Assembly: GCA_030612165.1 (NCBI GenBank)
Contig: JAUWOK010000004.1
Span: 1-20,565, forward strand
Direction of reading: 5' to 3'
Source: Dehalococcoidia bacterium
GTDB lineage: Bacteria > Chloroflexota > Dehalococcoidia > GIF9 > AB-539-J10
Length of the DNA: 20,565 nucleotides
Of this stretch, positions 6,721-14,059 are shown piece by piece. Within the stretch, counting starts at the first letter, position 1; each line of letters begins with the position of its first letter. The translations under genes and the position numbers were made by a program. The notes beneath the pieces were generated by a model. The model worked only from the letters and a program-made list of their open reading frames with translations. It had not been told where the DNA came from and made no database searches.

Positions 6721-7467
6721 TCAACTGCTGCTTATGCCGCCATCAATGCTGATAACCTGTCCTGTGATGTAGCTGGCCTTATCGCTGGACAGAAAGGCTA
6801 CCAGTTCAGCTATTTCCTCCGGCTCGCCGAAGCGGCCGAGCGAGATCATTGAGAGAATAGACGATTTGATTTCGTCGGAAAGTTTGTCGGTCATTCTGGT
6901 CTTGATGAATCCCGGAGCGATAGCGTTTACCGTTATGTTGCGGGAGCCCATTTCCCTTGCTATGCTTTTGGTGAAGGCGATTAATCCTCCTTTGGAAGCG
7001 GCATAATTGGCTTGTCCGGCATTGCCTGTTACTCCGGCGACAGAAGCCATGTTGATAATGCGTCCTTTTCTCTGCTTTGTCATGGCGGGGAGAACGTGTT
7101 TAGTGCACAGATAAGCTCCCCGCAGGTTAATTGCCAGTACATCGTCCCAGGCCTGCTCGGACATTCTCAGCAAAAGGGCATCCCTGGTTATTCCAGCGTT
7201 GTTCACCAGAATATCAATTTTGCCCCACTTATTGATTACCTGCCGCACCATTTCTTTGACTGCTGTCCCATCCGCTACATCTGCCTTTATTGTTAAAGCT
7301 TCTCCCCCTGCCTCGCTGATAATCTTTACTATTTCTGCTGCCTCGTCTGCACTTTCTCTGTAATTAACTGCTACGGAGGAACCATGGCTGGCGAGCTTTA
7401 AGGCAATAGCCTTGCCTATGCCATGAGAGGCTCCTGTTACCAGAGATGTCTTGCCAGTTAGTTCCAT
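6721..7467 (-). CDS. fabG: 3-oxoacyl-ACP reductase FabG
   Basis: An NADPH-dependent short-chain dehydrogenase reducing 3-oxoacyl-ACP to (3R)-hydroxyacyl-ACP in fatty-acid elongation. Seen: cofactor loop TGASHGIG (11-18), NNAG (89-92), catalytic Asn114 region, Ser142, Tyr155 and Lys159 in NYAASK, and PGFIKTRMTDKL (185-196), close to classical FabG; 248 residues is the usual length. The C-terminal IDGGISSS is also typical. It is the last gene of the seven-gene minus-strand FAS operon, 59 bases after fabF, with GGACGAGAG upstream of the ATG. It is intact and well conserved. Although SDR enzymes are numerous, its motifs and place beside fabF and acpP make the assignment strong. Confidence 0.93.
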   Translation of the reverse strand: MELTGKTSLVTGASHGIGKAIALKLASHGSSVAVNYRESADEAAEIVKIISEAGGEALTIKADVADGTAVKEMVRQVINKWGKIDILVNNAGITRDALLLRMSEQAWDDVLAINLRGAYLCTKHVLPAMTKQRKGRIINMASVAGVTGNAGQANYAASKGGLIAFTKSIAREMGSRNITVNAIAPGFIKTRMTDKLSDEIKSSILSMISLGRFGEPEEIAELVAFLSSDKASYITGQVISIDGGISSS

Positions 7468-7526
7468 TTTCTCTCGTCCTATCAGAATATTTTTGGCGGA
7501 AATTGCGTTAATTACGCTTTATGCTG

Positions 7527-8759
7527 TTATTCGGAAACCTTTTTGAGAACCAGACAGCAGTTCTCGCCTCCCAGCCCGAAGCTGTTTTTCAAACAGACAT
7601 TCAACGTTTTTTGCCTGGGCGTATTAGGAACATAATCCAGATCACATTCCGGATCTGGTGTTTCATAGTTTATGGTGGGCGGAATGACGTTGTTGTTCAT
7701 GGCCAGTACTAAAGCAATAGTCTCAATAGTGCCGGCAGCCGTGATGATATGTCCGATCATGGACTTGGTAGAGCTTATAGGCACTTTGTAGGCATAATCC
7801 CCGAAGGCCATCTTGAGTGCCCTGGTTTCAGAGGCATCGTTCAGCTTGGTACTGGTGCCGTGGGCATTAATGTAATCAATATCTTCGGGAGCGACTCCTG
7901 CATTCTGCAAGGCCGATTTCATGGCGAAAGCTTCCGTCTCGGAGTCAGGTGCGGTGGAATCATACGCATCAAATGACCAGGCTACTCCGGCTACTTCGGC
8001 CAGAATAGGTGCGCCTCTTTTTTTGGCGTGCTCATAACTTTCCAGAATGACCAGGCCAGTGCCTTCGCCGTATATAAAACCGTTGCGGTTAAGATCAAAG
8101 GGACGGCAGGCTTTAGCCGGATCGTGCTCCCTGCTGAGGGCTCCCAGAATGTCCATTCCTGCCAGGCTGACTTCCTCCAGGCTGGCGTCGGATCCTCCTG
8201 CTACCATCACATCTGCATACCCCAGTCGGATGAAATTTGCGGCAGCCCCAATGGCATCCACGCCGCTGGCACAGAGACTATTAACGCTGGAATTAGGCCC
8301 TTTAGCCCCCAACCACATCCCCACTTGCATGGCTGCGACGCTAGGGGTTGCCTTGGTGATAAAGAGGGGGTCAGCTCTTCTCGGGCCTTTTTTCTGATAT
8401 GTATCCCAGCCTCGGCCGATGTAATCCTGCTCTATCATGGTAGCGATAATGGTGCCTACTCGATGCGGATCTTCTCGGGACATTTCCAATCCAGCAGATT
8501 GTACTGCTTCCTGAACAGCAGCCATAGCGAAATGCACGGTTTTGGAGGTGCGGCTGATCAGCTTGGGATTCATGTATTTTGCAGCATCGAAGCCATGCAC
8601 CTCGGCGGCTACTTTTACGCGCATCTTCTCGGTGTTGAAATGGCTGATAGCGCTGATACCTGATTTTCCCTCGCGCAAACCTGCCCAGTATTCCTCTACA
8701 TTCAAACCCAAGGGGTTGATGGTGCCCATGCCTGTGATTACCACTCGTGGCAGGTTCAT
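7527..8759 (-). CDS. fabF: 3-oxoacyl-ACP synthase II FabF
   Basis: Condensing enzyme that elongates acyl-ACP with malonyl-ACP (KAS II). Seen: RVVITGMGTINPLG at the N-terminus, the active-site Cys163 in SLCASG, His300 in NAHGTSTKLND, Lys332 and His337 in STKSMIGH, and a C-terminal FGLGGEN (394-400). The Cys-His-His triad plus lysine is complete and the 410-residue length is normal. The nucleophile surroundings (SLCASGVDA) and the glutamate in FGLGGEN (FGFGGTN is common) differ a little from E. coli FabF, as often seen in distant phyla. The start is supported by GGAGAGG five bases before the ATG. It lies 31 bases after the fabL-like gene in the same operon. Confidence 0.93.
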   Translation of the reverse strand: MNLPRVVITGMGTINPLGLNVEEYWAGLREGKSGISAISHFNTEKMRVKVAAEVHGFDAAKYMNPKLISRTSKTVHFAMAAVQEAVQSAGLEMSREDPHRVGTIIATMIEQDYIGRGWDTYQKKGPRRADPLFITKATPSVAAMQVGMWLGAKGPNSSVNSLCASGVDAIGAAANFIRLGYADVMVAGGSDASLEEVSLAGMDILGALSREHDPAKACRPFDLNRNGFIYGEGTGLVILESYEHAKKRGAPILAEVAGVAWSFDAYDSTAPDSETEAFAMKSALQNAGVAPEDIDYINAHGTSTKLNDASETRALKMAFGDYAYKVPISSTKSMIGHIITAAGTIETIALVLAMNNNVIPPTINYETPDPECDLDYVPNTPRQKTLNVCLKNSFGLGGENCCLVLKKVSE

Positions 8760-8790
8760 CAGTACCTCTCCACGAAAAGAATTTCAGTAA

Positions 8791-9564
8791 TCAACCTTGC
8801 TCTTCCTTGAACGCCGCAAAAGGCGCTATGGATATGCCCCCGTCAACGATGATTTTTTGCCCTCTTATCATAAAGGAATCCTCGCTGCATAGGAAAGCTA
8901 CAACAGCAGCCACATCCTCGGGAGTTACCATCCTGCCCGCAGGAGTGGGATGACGGATGTCTTTTACTCTGCTATAAAATTTGATCGCCTCTGTTTCCAC
9001 TGTAGAGGCAGATACAGTGTTGACGCAAATACCCTTGGGGGACAGTTCTATGGCAAGGTAACGGGTTAGTGCTTCCAGTGTAGCTTTAGATACGCCGACA
9101 ATGGCGTAACTGGGCCAGGTCAAAGATGAGCCCAAGCTGGAAATGTTTACTATTTTGCCATTTCTTCCTTCCATTAAAAGGGCTGCCCTCTGAGAGCAGA
9201 GCAGGACGGCTTTAGCATTGATATCCATGGTCCAATCCCATGCTTTAGCATCAATATCCAAGACAGAACGGCCTACCCCGGACGCAGCGTTGTTGATGAG
9301 GATGTCCAGATAGCCAAATTTGTCCTTGATTATGTCGAACATCTCGTCTATCTTTGCTGCGTCACCTATGTTGGCCCTGATGATTTCAACTTTCACACCC
9401 AGGTTTTCTATTTCTTGAGCCGTTTTCTCCGCAGCGTCACGATGTCGAAAGAAATTGACAACGATATCGGCACCCTGTGAAGCCAATTTCAAGGCTGTAG
9501 CTTTGCCGATGCCCCTTCCGCTACCTGTGACCAGGGCTAATTTGCCCCTAAGCGGCTTGGTCAT
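8791..9564 (-). CDS. fabL: Enoyl-ACP reductase, FabL-type (NADPH-dependent SDR)
   Basis: Probably the enoyl-ACP reductase completing each elongation cycle. It is a 257-residue short-chain dehydrogenase with TGSGRGIG (13-20), NNAASG (91-96), WDWTMDINAKA (109-119), ISSLGS (141-146), and the pair Tyr153 and Lys160 separated by six residues (YAIVGVSK). The Tyr-x6-Lys spacing marks enoyl reductases of FabI/FabL type rather than ketoreductases, which have Tyr-x3-Lys. The NNAASGV, NINAKA-like, VGVSKA and LEALTRYLAIELSPK wording resembles Bacillus FabL from memory. FabL enzymes are known to tolerate triclosan. The start ATG overlaps the acpP stop by 4 nt. No other enoyl reductase lies in the operon. 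An alternative is another acyl-ACP or CoA reductase of the SDR family, less likely given the context. Confidence 0.8.
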   Translation of the reverse strand: MTKPLRGKLALVTGSGRGIGKATALKLASQGADIVVNFFRHRDAAEKTAQEIENLGVKVEIIRANIGDAAKIDEMFDIIKDKFGYLDILINNAASGVGRSVLDIDAKAWDWTMDINAKAVLLCSQRAALLMEGRNGKIVNISSLGSSLTWPSYAIVGVSKATLEALTRYLAIELSPKGICVNTVSASTVETEAIKFYSRVKDIRHPTPAGRMVTPEDVAAVVAFLCSEDSFMIRGQKIIVDGGISIAPFAAFKEEQG

Positions 9565-9806
9565 GCTTTCTCTTTGTCTGCCACGCAGCGCTCCACATAA
9601 CCGATAAAATCGCCAAAGTTCTGGAACCCCTGGGCTTCTTCGTCGGGAATCTCAATATCAAAGGTTTCTTCTATTGCTACCATCGCCTGCACTATGTCCA
9701 GAGAATCCGCCTTAACATCCTTAAAGGAACCCTCCCTGGTGATGCTTTCTTTATCAACATGTGTAATCTCGGCGATAATTTCCCTGATCTGTTCTTCTGT
9801 AGACAT
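9561..9806 (-). CDS. acpP: Acyl carrier protein
   Basis: An 81-residue acidic carrier protein that holds growing acyl chains on a phosphopantetheine arm. The attachment serine is Ser35 in the motif ADSLD (33-37); it is followed by the helix IVQAMVAIEETFDIEIPDEEA, typical of ACP helix II and III. A slight deviation is VKADSLD where LGADSLD is usual. The start has an excellent AAGGAGA eight bases upstream. It lies between plsX (12-bp gap) and the fabL-like gene (4-nt overlap), as expected for the central ACP of fatty-acid synthesis rather than a polyketide carrier. Confidence 0.95.
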   Translation of the reverse strand: MSTEEQIREIIAEITHVDKESITREGSFKDVKADSLDIVQAMVAIEETFDIEIPDEEAQGFQNFGDFIGYVERCVADKEKA

Positions 9807-9818
9807 TTACAATCTCCT

Positions 9819-10862
9819 TTATGACGCTTCGGTGAATTTTGCTAATTCTATTTTTAAACAGCCGACGATATCGTTTTTTACGGCGTCTTTAACGCTTGCT
9901 ATAGCGATGACTACATTCTCCGCCCGGCTATTGCCGTGCATTATGCGGGTAACGCCATTTATACCCCACAATATACCGCTTCCTCCCTTCTCGCCTTCCT
10001 GAGCCATCCTGGATACCGGGATGAGACGATTGAAGGCAGAAGAGACCAGCATCCGCAAGGGGGGGAATCTCCTCAATTTCCGCTTCGCATATTCCAGAGC
10101 GTATCCTCCCACACTTTCGTAAAACTTGAGCAGAATATTTCCGGTAAAACCATCGCAGACGACCACATTTGCTTTGCCACTTAAAATCTCATTGCCCTCC
10201 ACGTTGCCGATGAAATTCAAAGGGCTTTTCTCAAGTAAAAGGTAAGCTTCACGCACTGCTTCGCTGCCTTTCCCCTTTTCTTTACCGGTGCTTAATAGGC
10301 CTATAGTTGGGTTGGCGATATGAAACGATGTCCTGGCAAAAACTGACCCGGCGACAGCGAAGGTCAGGAGATGATACGGTTTGCAATCGACGTTGACGCC
10401 GAGATCTATCAATATTACGTTAGGGAGAAAACTGCCAAAAGTACCGCCGATCGCCGGGCGTTCTATGCCTCTTATCATGCCCAGGTGTTGGATAGCGCTT
10501 ATGGCGATGGCTCCTGAATTCCCGGCACTGAGCGTGGCATCAGCTTTCCCTTCCTTTACCAATTTGGTTGCTACGACCAGAGAAGAGTTTGGCTTGCGGC
10601 GCACCGCCTGTGCCGGCGATTCATTCTCCGCAATAATTTGATCTGCATGGACATATTTGACAGGCAGGTCTCTGGCAGGGTTGTATTTGGCCAGTTGCGC
10701 TTCCATAACATCCTCGGGGCCTGTCAACACAATCTCCACATCGCCGTCGCGGGCGGCCAGAACTGCCCCCTTGACGATCTCGTCGGGGGAGTGGTCTCCT
10801 CCCATGGCATCAAGCGCCACTCTTACCTTTCCGTTCTGCTTGCTCTTATTATCGTCAGACAT
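9819..10862 (-). CDS. plsX: Phosphate acyltransferase PlsX
   Basis: Converts acyl-ACP and phosphate to acyl-phosphate, the donor for PlsY in phosphatidate synthesis; a peripheral membrane enzyme. Seen: VALDAMGGDHSPDEIVKGA (15-33), ESPAQAVRRKPNSSL (81-95), SAGNSGA (112-118), LIDLGVNVDCKP, VEGNEI, and GFTGNILLK, in the usual order. The length of 347 residues is normal, with a slightly longer hydrophilic N-terminus (about 10 residues). A good site (AAAGG) precedes the ATG. The gene follows the MaoC-like gene after only 7 bases and precedes acpP, a widespread plsX-fab arrangement. No FapR regulator gene lies next to it, unlike many Firmicutes. Confidence 0.95.
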   Translation of the reverse strand: MSDDNKSKQNGKVRVALDAMGGDHSPDEIVKGAVLAARDGDVEIVLTGPEDVMEAQLAKYNPARDLPVKYVHADQIIAENESPAQAVRRKPNSSLVVATKLVKEGKADATLSAGNSGAIAISAIQHLGMIRGIERPAIGGTFGSFLPNVILIDLGVNVDCKPYHLLTFAVAGSVFARTSFHIANPTIGLLSTGKEKGKGSEAVREAYLLLEKSPLNFIGNVEGNEILSGKANVVVCDGFTGNILLKFYESVGGYALEYAKRKLRRFPPLRMLVSSAFNRLIPVSRMAQEGEKGGSGILWGINGVTRIMHGNSRAENVVIAIASVKDAVKNDIVGCLKIELAKFTEAS

Positions 10863-10869
10863 TAACCTT

Positions 10870-11310
10870 TTACTGTGGTAGCCTGGCCTTTGCCTCTCCC
10901 GTGATTAGCGTTTCCCCTTTTTGATTATGGCATTCCAGACTACAACTGGCATATGATACACCATTCTCCTCTACGAGGGAATTCACTATGCCGTTAACGG
11001 TAATCGTATCTCCCGGGCGTGCCGGTGCCTTAAAACGCACGGAGAGCTTTCCGTCTGCCAGCCAGCTTATACCGAAGACCTGCGAGACCATCTCTGAAAG
11101 ATAGGCCAGAACGAGCATGCCATGAGCAATCGTTCCTCCCAGAGGGGTTTGTCTGGCGAAAACCTCGTCCACGTGCAGTGGATTGAAATCTCCAGACGCT
11201 TCGGCATAAAGATTTATCTTTTCCTGGGTGATGTGTTTAATCAGCGGAGGCAAAGTATCCCCTGCTTGTAACCGTAGCGTTTCCTCTAATTTAGCTTGCT
11301 TGCTCATCAT
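10870..11310 (-). CDS. MaoC-like (3R)-hydroxyacyl-ACP dehydratase, catalytic HadB-like subunit
   Basis: A 146-residue hotdog-fold dehydratase. Seen: the R-hydratase signature YAEASGDFNPLHVDEVFA (35-52), with probable catalytic Asp41 and His46, followed by GGTIAHGML (58-66). This is the pattern of (R)-specific enoyl-CoA hydratases and of mycobacterial HadB. Within a fab operon that has no fabZ or fabA, it most likely removes water from (3R)-hydroxyacyl-ACP. The gene directly upstream encodes a second hotdog protein without these residues, as in the HadA-HadB heterodimer. Two adjacent ATGs (11310, 11307) are possible; AGGT is placed well for either. The role as the main dehydratase is inferred from context. 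Confidence 0.8.
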   Translation of the reverse strand: MMSKQAKLEETLRLQAGDTLPPLIKHITQEKINLYAEASGDFNPLHVDEVFARQTPLGGTIAHGMLVLAYLSEMVSQVFGISWLADGKLSVRFKAPARPGDTITVNGIVNSLVEENGVSYASCSLECHNQKGETLITGEAKARLPQ

Positions 11311-11325
11311 TTTTGACCTGCTGTA

Positions 11326-11718
11326 TCAGCCCGGCAATATTATCGTGGCCTTCCCTTCCTGTACTTTCTCCCCGTCCTGATCAAAGACATTCAGTTCCAG
11401 TATCAGCAGGCGCATTTTTCCTCTGTTCACTTTCTTGGCTACTTTGCCTCGACAAGTTATTACCGAACCGACGGGTACAGGCTTCAGGAAAACCAGTTCT
11501 TGCGCAGCGTGTATGGAGCCAGGTGGCAGAGAAAGAGAAGAAGAAGAGGCTTTCACGGCGTATGCGGCTATAGACAAGGGAGGAACGAACTCTGGAGAAG
11601 AACCGGAGTTGTCCTGATTATCAACCGCCTCCAGGTACTTAGCGATAATCCCCGCATTCAACTCATAACTGGCCGCAGGGAACTCGTAACCTGCTGTTAT
11701 GTCCTCGTATTTTATCAT
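11326..11718 (-). CDS. MaoC N-terminal-like hotdog protein, non-catalytic HadA-like dehydratase partner
   Basis: A 130-residue protein of the FAS1-type/MaoC N-terminal dehydratase family. Seen: VDNQDN (32-37), a VPPLSIAAYAV segment (45-55), and HAAQELVFLKPVPVGSVITC (70-89), the characteristic stretch of HadA-like hotdog subunits. The Asp-x4-His catalytic signature of R-hydratases is absent, so it probably serves as a substrate-binding partner for the HadB-like protein encoded 15 bases downstream. It is the first gene of the FAS operon. The ATG at 11718 has only a weak Shine-Dalgarno, but the MIKYEDITAGYEFP start fits the family. Partnership with the next gene is inferred from order and from mycobacterial HadAB. 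Confidence 0.75.
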   Translation of the reverse strand: MIKYEDITAGYEFPAASYELNAGIIAKYLEAVDNQDNSGSSPEFVPPLSIAAYAVKASSSSLSLPPGSIHAAQELVFLKPVPVGSVITCRGKVAKKVNRGKMRLLILELNVFDQDGEKVQEGKATIILPG

Positions 11719-11806
11719 GGATAGATCGTGTCCTGTCTGAATTCCTTTGCCTGACTTGTCTTCCCCTTAATTTCCTGACGACGGAGATACATCGGATTAC
11801 TAGGGT

Positions 11807-11836
11807 ATTTAACAACCAAGCTTTAGGGATTGTCAA
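11807..11836 (-). promoter_or_regulatory. Sigma70-type promoter of the fatty-acid synthesis operon
   Basis: On the minus strand, TTGACA (11836-11831) and TTAAAT (11812-11807) are separated by 18 bases. The -35 is perfect and the -10 matches 4 of 6. It lies about 90 bases upstream of the first gene at 11718 and downstream of the rhomboid stop, so the operon can start independently. No clear FapR- or FadR-type operator was recognised. Confidence 0.65.
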
Positions 11837-11890
11837 GGTTTTACGGCAGGGACACCGTCTTTTCTTACTTTTGTCCCGGCGAAAGATTCT

Positions 11891-12481
11891 TCAACGGAGA
11901 ACTCTTTTGCGCCTGAAATAATAACCGGCAGCGATTCCTGCCAGTATGCCTCCGAAGTGAGCCTGCCAGGCTATTCCGGGAGAGAAAGAAAGGAATAAGA
12001 AAATAACGATCGCTATCCAGAGGGGGAGGGGGAACGGGAAGGGAAAGATAAACACCGGCAGTTTTGGCGCCATTATTGCCAGCATTCCACCGAGAGCGGC
12101 AATGGCCCCGGAAGCTCCTATCCCGACGGAGAAAGCATTAGCCATGAGGATAAAGAGGATGTTGCCTGCGATACCTCCAATAAAATATATCCTGAGGAAA
12201 TTCTTTTCACCTATTACCCTGACGAGAAAACTGCCTAAAAAGTAGAGACTTATCATGTTAAATATAATGTGACTGAAATTTCCGTGGACGAAAAGGTTGG
12301 TCAAGCTTGTCCATGGACGAGAAAGAAAACTGATAGGCTGAAGACCCAGAGAGAAAATCATATCCGGCCTGATTGAAGTGGCGAGGAAGACCACAATATT
12401 AAGAATTATCAAAAACCAGATAGCGTTTAGCCTGAAAGATCTGTAGGTTTGCATTTTTGTCTGAAAGATAGTTGCCCCCAT
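11891..12481 (-). CDS. Rhomboid-family intramembrane serine protease
   Basis: A membrane protease that cleaves transmembrane substrates within the bilayer. Start taken at the ATG at 12481, giving 196 residues; 12454 (MQTYRSFRLN) is also possible. An in-frame ATG at 12652 would overlap purF and its promoter and add a non-family-like leader, so I reject it. Seen: a first hydrophobic segment (AIWFLIILNIVVFL), SLTNLFVHGNFSHIIFNMISLYFLG with conserved His and Asn, the GIGASGAIAALGG motif carrying the catalytic serine (residue 124), a very hydrophobic FPFPFPLPLWIAIVIFLFL segment, and the catalytic histidine in AWQAHFGGILAGIAAG (residue 175). About six membrane helices end in a basic tail. Divergent from purF. 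Confidence 0.88.
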   Translation of the reverse strand: MGATIFQTKMQTYRSFRLNAIWFLIILNIVVFLATSIRPDMIFSLGLQPISFLSRPWTSLTNLFVHGNFSHIIFNMISLYFLGSFLVRVIGEKNFLRIYFIGGIAGNILFILMANAFSVGIGASGAIAALGGMLAIMAPKLPVFIFPFPFPLPLWIAIVIFLFLSFSPGIAWQAHFGGILAGIAAGYYFRRKRVLR

Positions 12482-12515
12482 TTTTACACTAAAGAAAGCC
12501 CCCTTGGCAAATAAT

Positions 12516-12555
12516 CCTGTTTGACACGAAGGAGTGAAGGAAAAACAGGCCTGTT
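12516..12555. promoter_or_regulatory. Clustered CCTGTT half-sites upstream of purF (possible operator or hairpin)
   Basis: CCTGTTT (12516-12522) faces AAACAGG (12543-12549) as a perfect 7-bp inverted repeat, and AACAGGCCTGTT (12544-12555) is a perfect 12-base palindrome sharing the middle copy. The three half-sites lie about 40-80 bases upstream of the purF promoter and in the 5' region of the rhomboid gene. This is a seen structure without a known matching regulator. Confidence 0.4.
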
Positions 12556-12593
12556 CTTTGCCCGTCATTTTTGCCACAAATGAGCGTAGTGAA

Positions 12594-12622
12594 TTGACCT
12601 GCGGGGAGGGAGAGATTATAAT
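12594..12622 (+). promoter_or_regulatory. Sigma70-type promoter of the purine operon
   Basis: TTGACC at 12594-12599 and a perfect TATAAT at 12617-12622, 17 bases apart. The expected start near 12629 leaves a leader of less than 20 bases before the purF ATG at 12647, beginning within AAGAAGG, the probable ribosome-binding site. There is no room for a purine riboswitch. Confidence 0.8.
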
Positions 12623-12646
12623 CCGCCCAAGAAGGCTATTTAAATA

Positions 12647-14059
12647 ATGCATGAGAGCTGTGGTGTCTTTGGAATTTATGCTCCAGGCATGGATGTTGCC
12701 AGGCTAACTTTTTTTGCTCTTTTTGCGCTTCAGCATCGCGGGCAGGAAAGTTCAGGTATTGCTTCTTCTGATGGCGACAATATAAGGGTTCATCTCGGTA
12801 TGGGGCTGGTCTCCCACGCTTTTAATGAGAGTGACCTTAGCTGCCTTACCGGGCATATCGCTATCGGACATAATCGTTACTCCACTACGGGTTCCAGCAG
12901 TTCAATCAACGCGCAGCCCATCGTGACAAACTCAAATGGGCGAACTATTGCCCTGTCACATAATGGCAATATTACTAACTCCAAGCTCTTGCAGAACGAA
13001 TTATGTGAGAGAGGACATGATTTTTATTCCTCCACTGATTCTGAGGTCATTGCCAACCTTATTTTGTCTTCTCCGAATTTGGAATGGGAAGAGAAGATAA
13101 AGTATGCCGCGCAGCGTCTCCAGGGGGCATATTCGTTGACGGTGATGGTGGAAGACAAGCTTATCGGGATTCGTGATCCTATGGGAGTACGGCCTCTCTG
13201 CCTGGGAAAGATAAATGGTGGTTGGGTAATTGCTTCCGAGAGTTGTGCCCTGGACCATATCGGGGCGCAGTTTCTCAGGGAGATAGAACCGGGGGAAGTC
13301 GTAATTATCGACCGGGATGGTCTCAGGAGTTTCCACATGAAGGAAGGGAAAGAAGCTCTGTGCATCTTTGAGTACATCTACTTTGCCCGCCCGGATAGCA
13401 TCATTCGGGACAGGCTGCTTTATCCTGTCCGACAGGCTATGGGAGCGCTTCTGGCGCAGGAATATCCCGTAGAGGCCGATCTGGTTATGGGTGTGCCTGA
13501 TTCGGCCAGTGCCGCAGGGATAGGTTATGCGCAGGCGTCAGGTATTCCTTACTGCGAAGGATTATTGAAGAACCGCTATGTGGGGCGCACTTTCATTCAA
13601 CCTGACCAGAGATTGCGGGATATCGATGTCCAGCTCAAATTTAATCCTCTTTCACGAATGATTGCTGGCAAGCGGTTGGTAGTGGTTGACGATAGTATCG
13701 TCCGGGGTACTACTACCCCCAGAGTTGTCAATTTGCTCAAGAAGGCGGGTGCCAAAGAGGTGCATATCCGCATTTGTGCTCCGCCTGTCAGGCATCCTTG
13801 CTTTTTGGGAGTGGACATGGCTACTAAAGGTGAGCTTATAGCTGCACGTAAGAGTATCTCGGAGATCAAGGAGCATCTCGGAGTGGATTCCCTGGGTTAT
13901 CTGAGCCTTGAAGGCCTGATTAAAAGTACGGGGCTACCCAGGAATATTTTCTGTTTGGCTTGTTTTACCGGGGATTATCCGATTCCGGTGCAGATGGAGA
14001 TGGACAAATTGGCATTGGAAACGAATACCAGGGAAACGCTCGGTGTCGTCAGTGGTTAA
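12647..14059 (+). CDS. purF: Amidophosphoribosyltransferase PurF (iron-sulfur type)
   Basis: First committed step of purine synthesis: transfers ammonia from glutamine to PRPP, giving 5-phosphoribosylamine. Seen: an N-terminal glutamine amidotransferase domain with nucleophile Cys5 (ESCGVFGIY), HNRYSTTG (75-82), SHNGNI (104-109), then a phosphoribosyltransferase domain with the PRPP loop VVVDDSIVRGTTT (345-357). Cys239, Cys385, Cys436 and Cys439 (CIFEYIYFARPD, HPCFLG, CLACF) correspond to the [4Fe-4S] ligands of the Bacillus-type enzyme. Only four residues precede the nucleophile cysteine, so a very short propeptide would have to be removed. AAGAAGG lies 11 bases before the ATG. First gene of purF-purM-purH. 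470 residues is typical. Confidence 0.96.
   Translation: MHESCGVFGIYAPGMDVARLTFFALFALQHRGQESSGIASSDGDNIRVHLGMGLVSHAFNESDLSCLTGHIAIGHNRYSTTGSSSSINAQPIVTNSNGRTIALSHNGNITNSKLLQNELCERGHDFYSSTDSEVIANLILSSPNLEWEEKIKYAAQRLQGAYSLTVMVEDKLIGIRDPMGVRPLCLGKINGGWVIASESCALDHIGAQFLREIEPGEVVIIDRDGLRSFHMKEGKEALCIFEYIYFARPDSIIRDRLLYPVRQAMGALLAQEYPVEADLVMGVPDSASAAGIGYAQASGIPYCEGLLKNRYVGRTFIQPDQRLRDIDVQLKFNPLSRMIAGKRLVVVDDSIVRGTTTPRVVNLLKKAGAKEVHIRICAPPVRHPCFLGVDMATKGELIAARKSISEIKEHLGVDSLGYLSLEGLIKSTGLPRNIFCLACFTGDYPIPVQMEMDKLALETNTRETLGVVSG

Noticed and set aside
8028..8663. 211-residue open frame on the plus strand
   Set aside because: It lies wholly antisense to fabF, whose catalytic residues are all intact; its protein has no recognisable domain and an erratic composition.
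11849..11877. GGGACA / TGTCCC inverted repeat downstream of the rhomboid gene
   Set aside because: The loop is 17 bases and no T run follows on the minus strand; too weak to call a terminator.
12482..12652. 57-residue N-terminal extension of the rhomboid protein
   Set aside because: It would cover the purF promoter and start codon, contains the palindromic half-sites, and does not resemble rhomboid N-termini.
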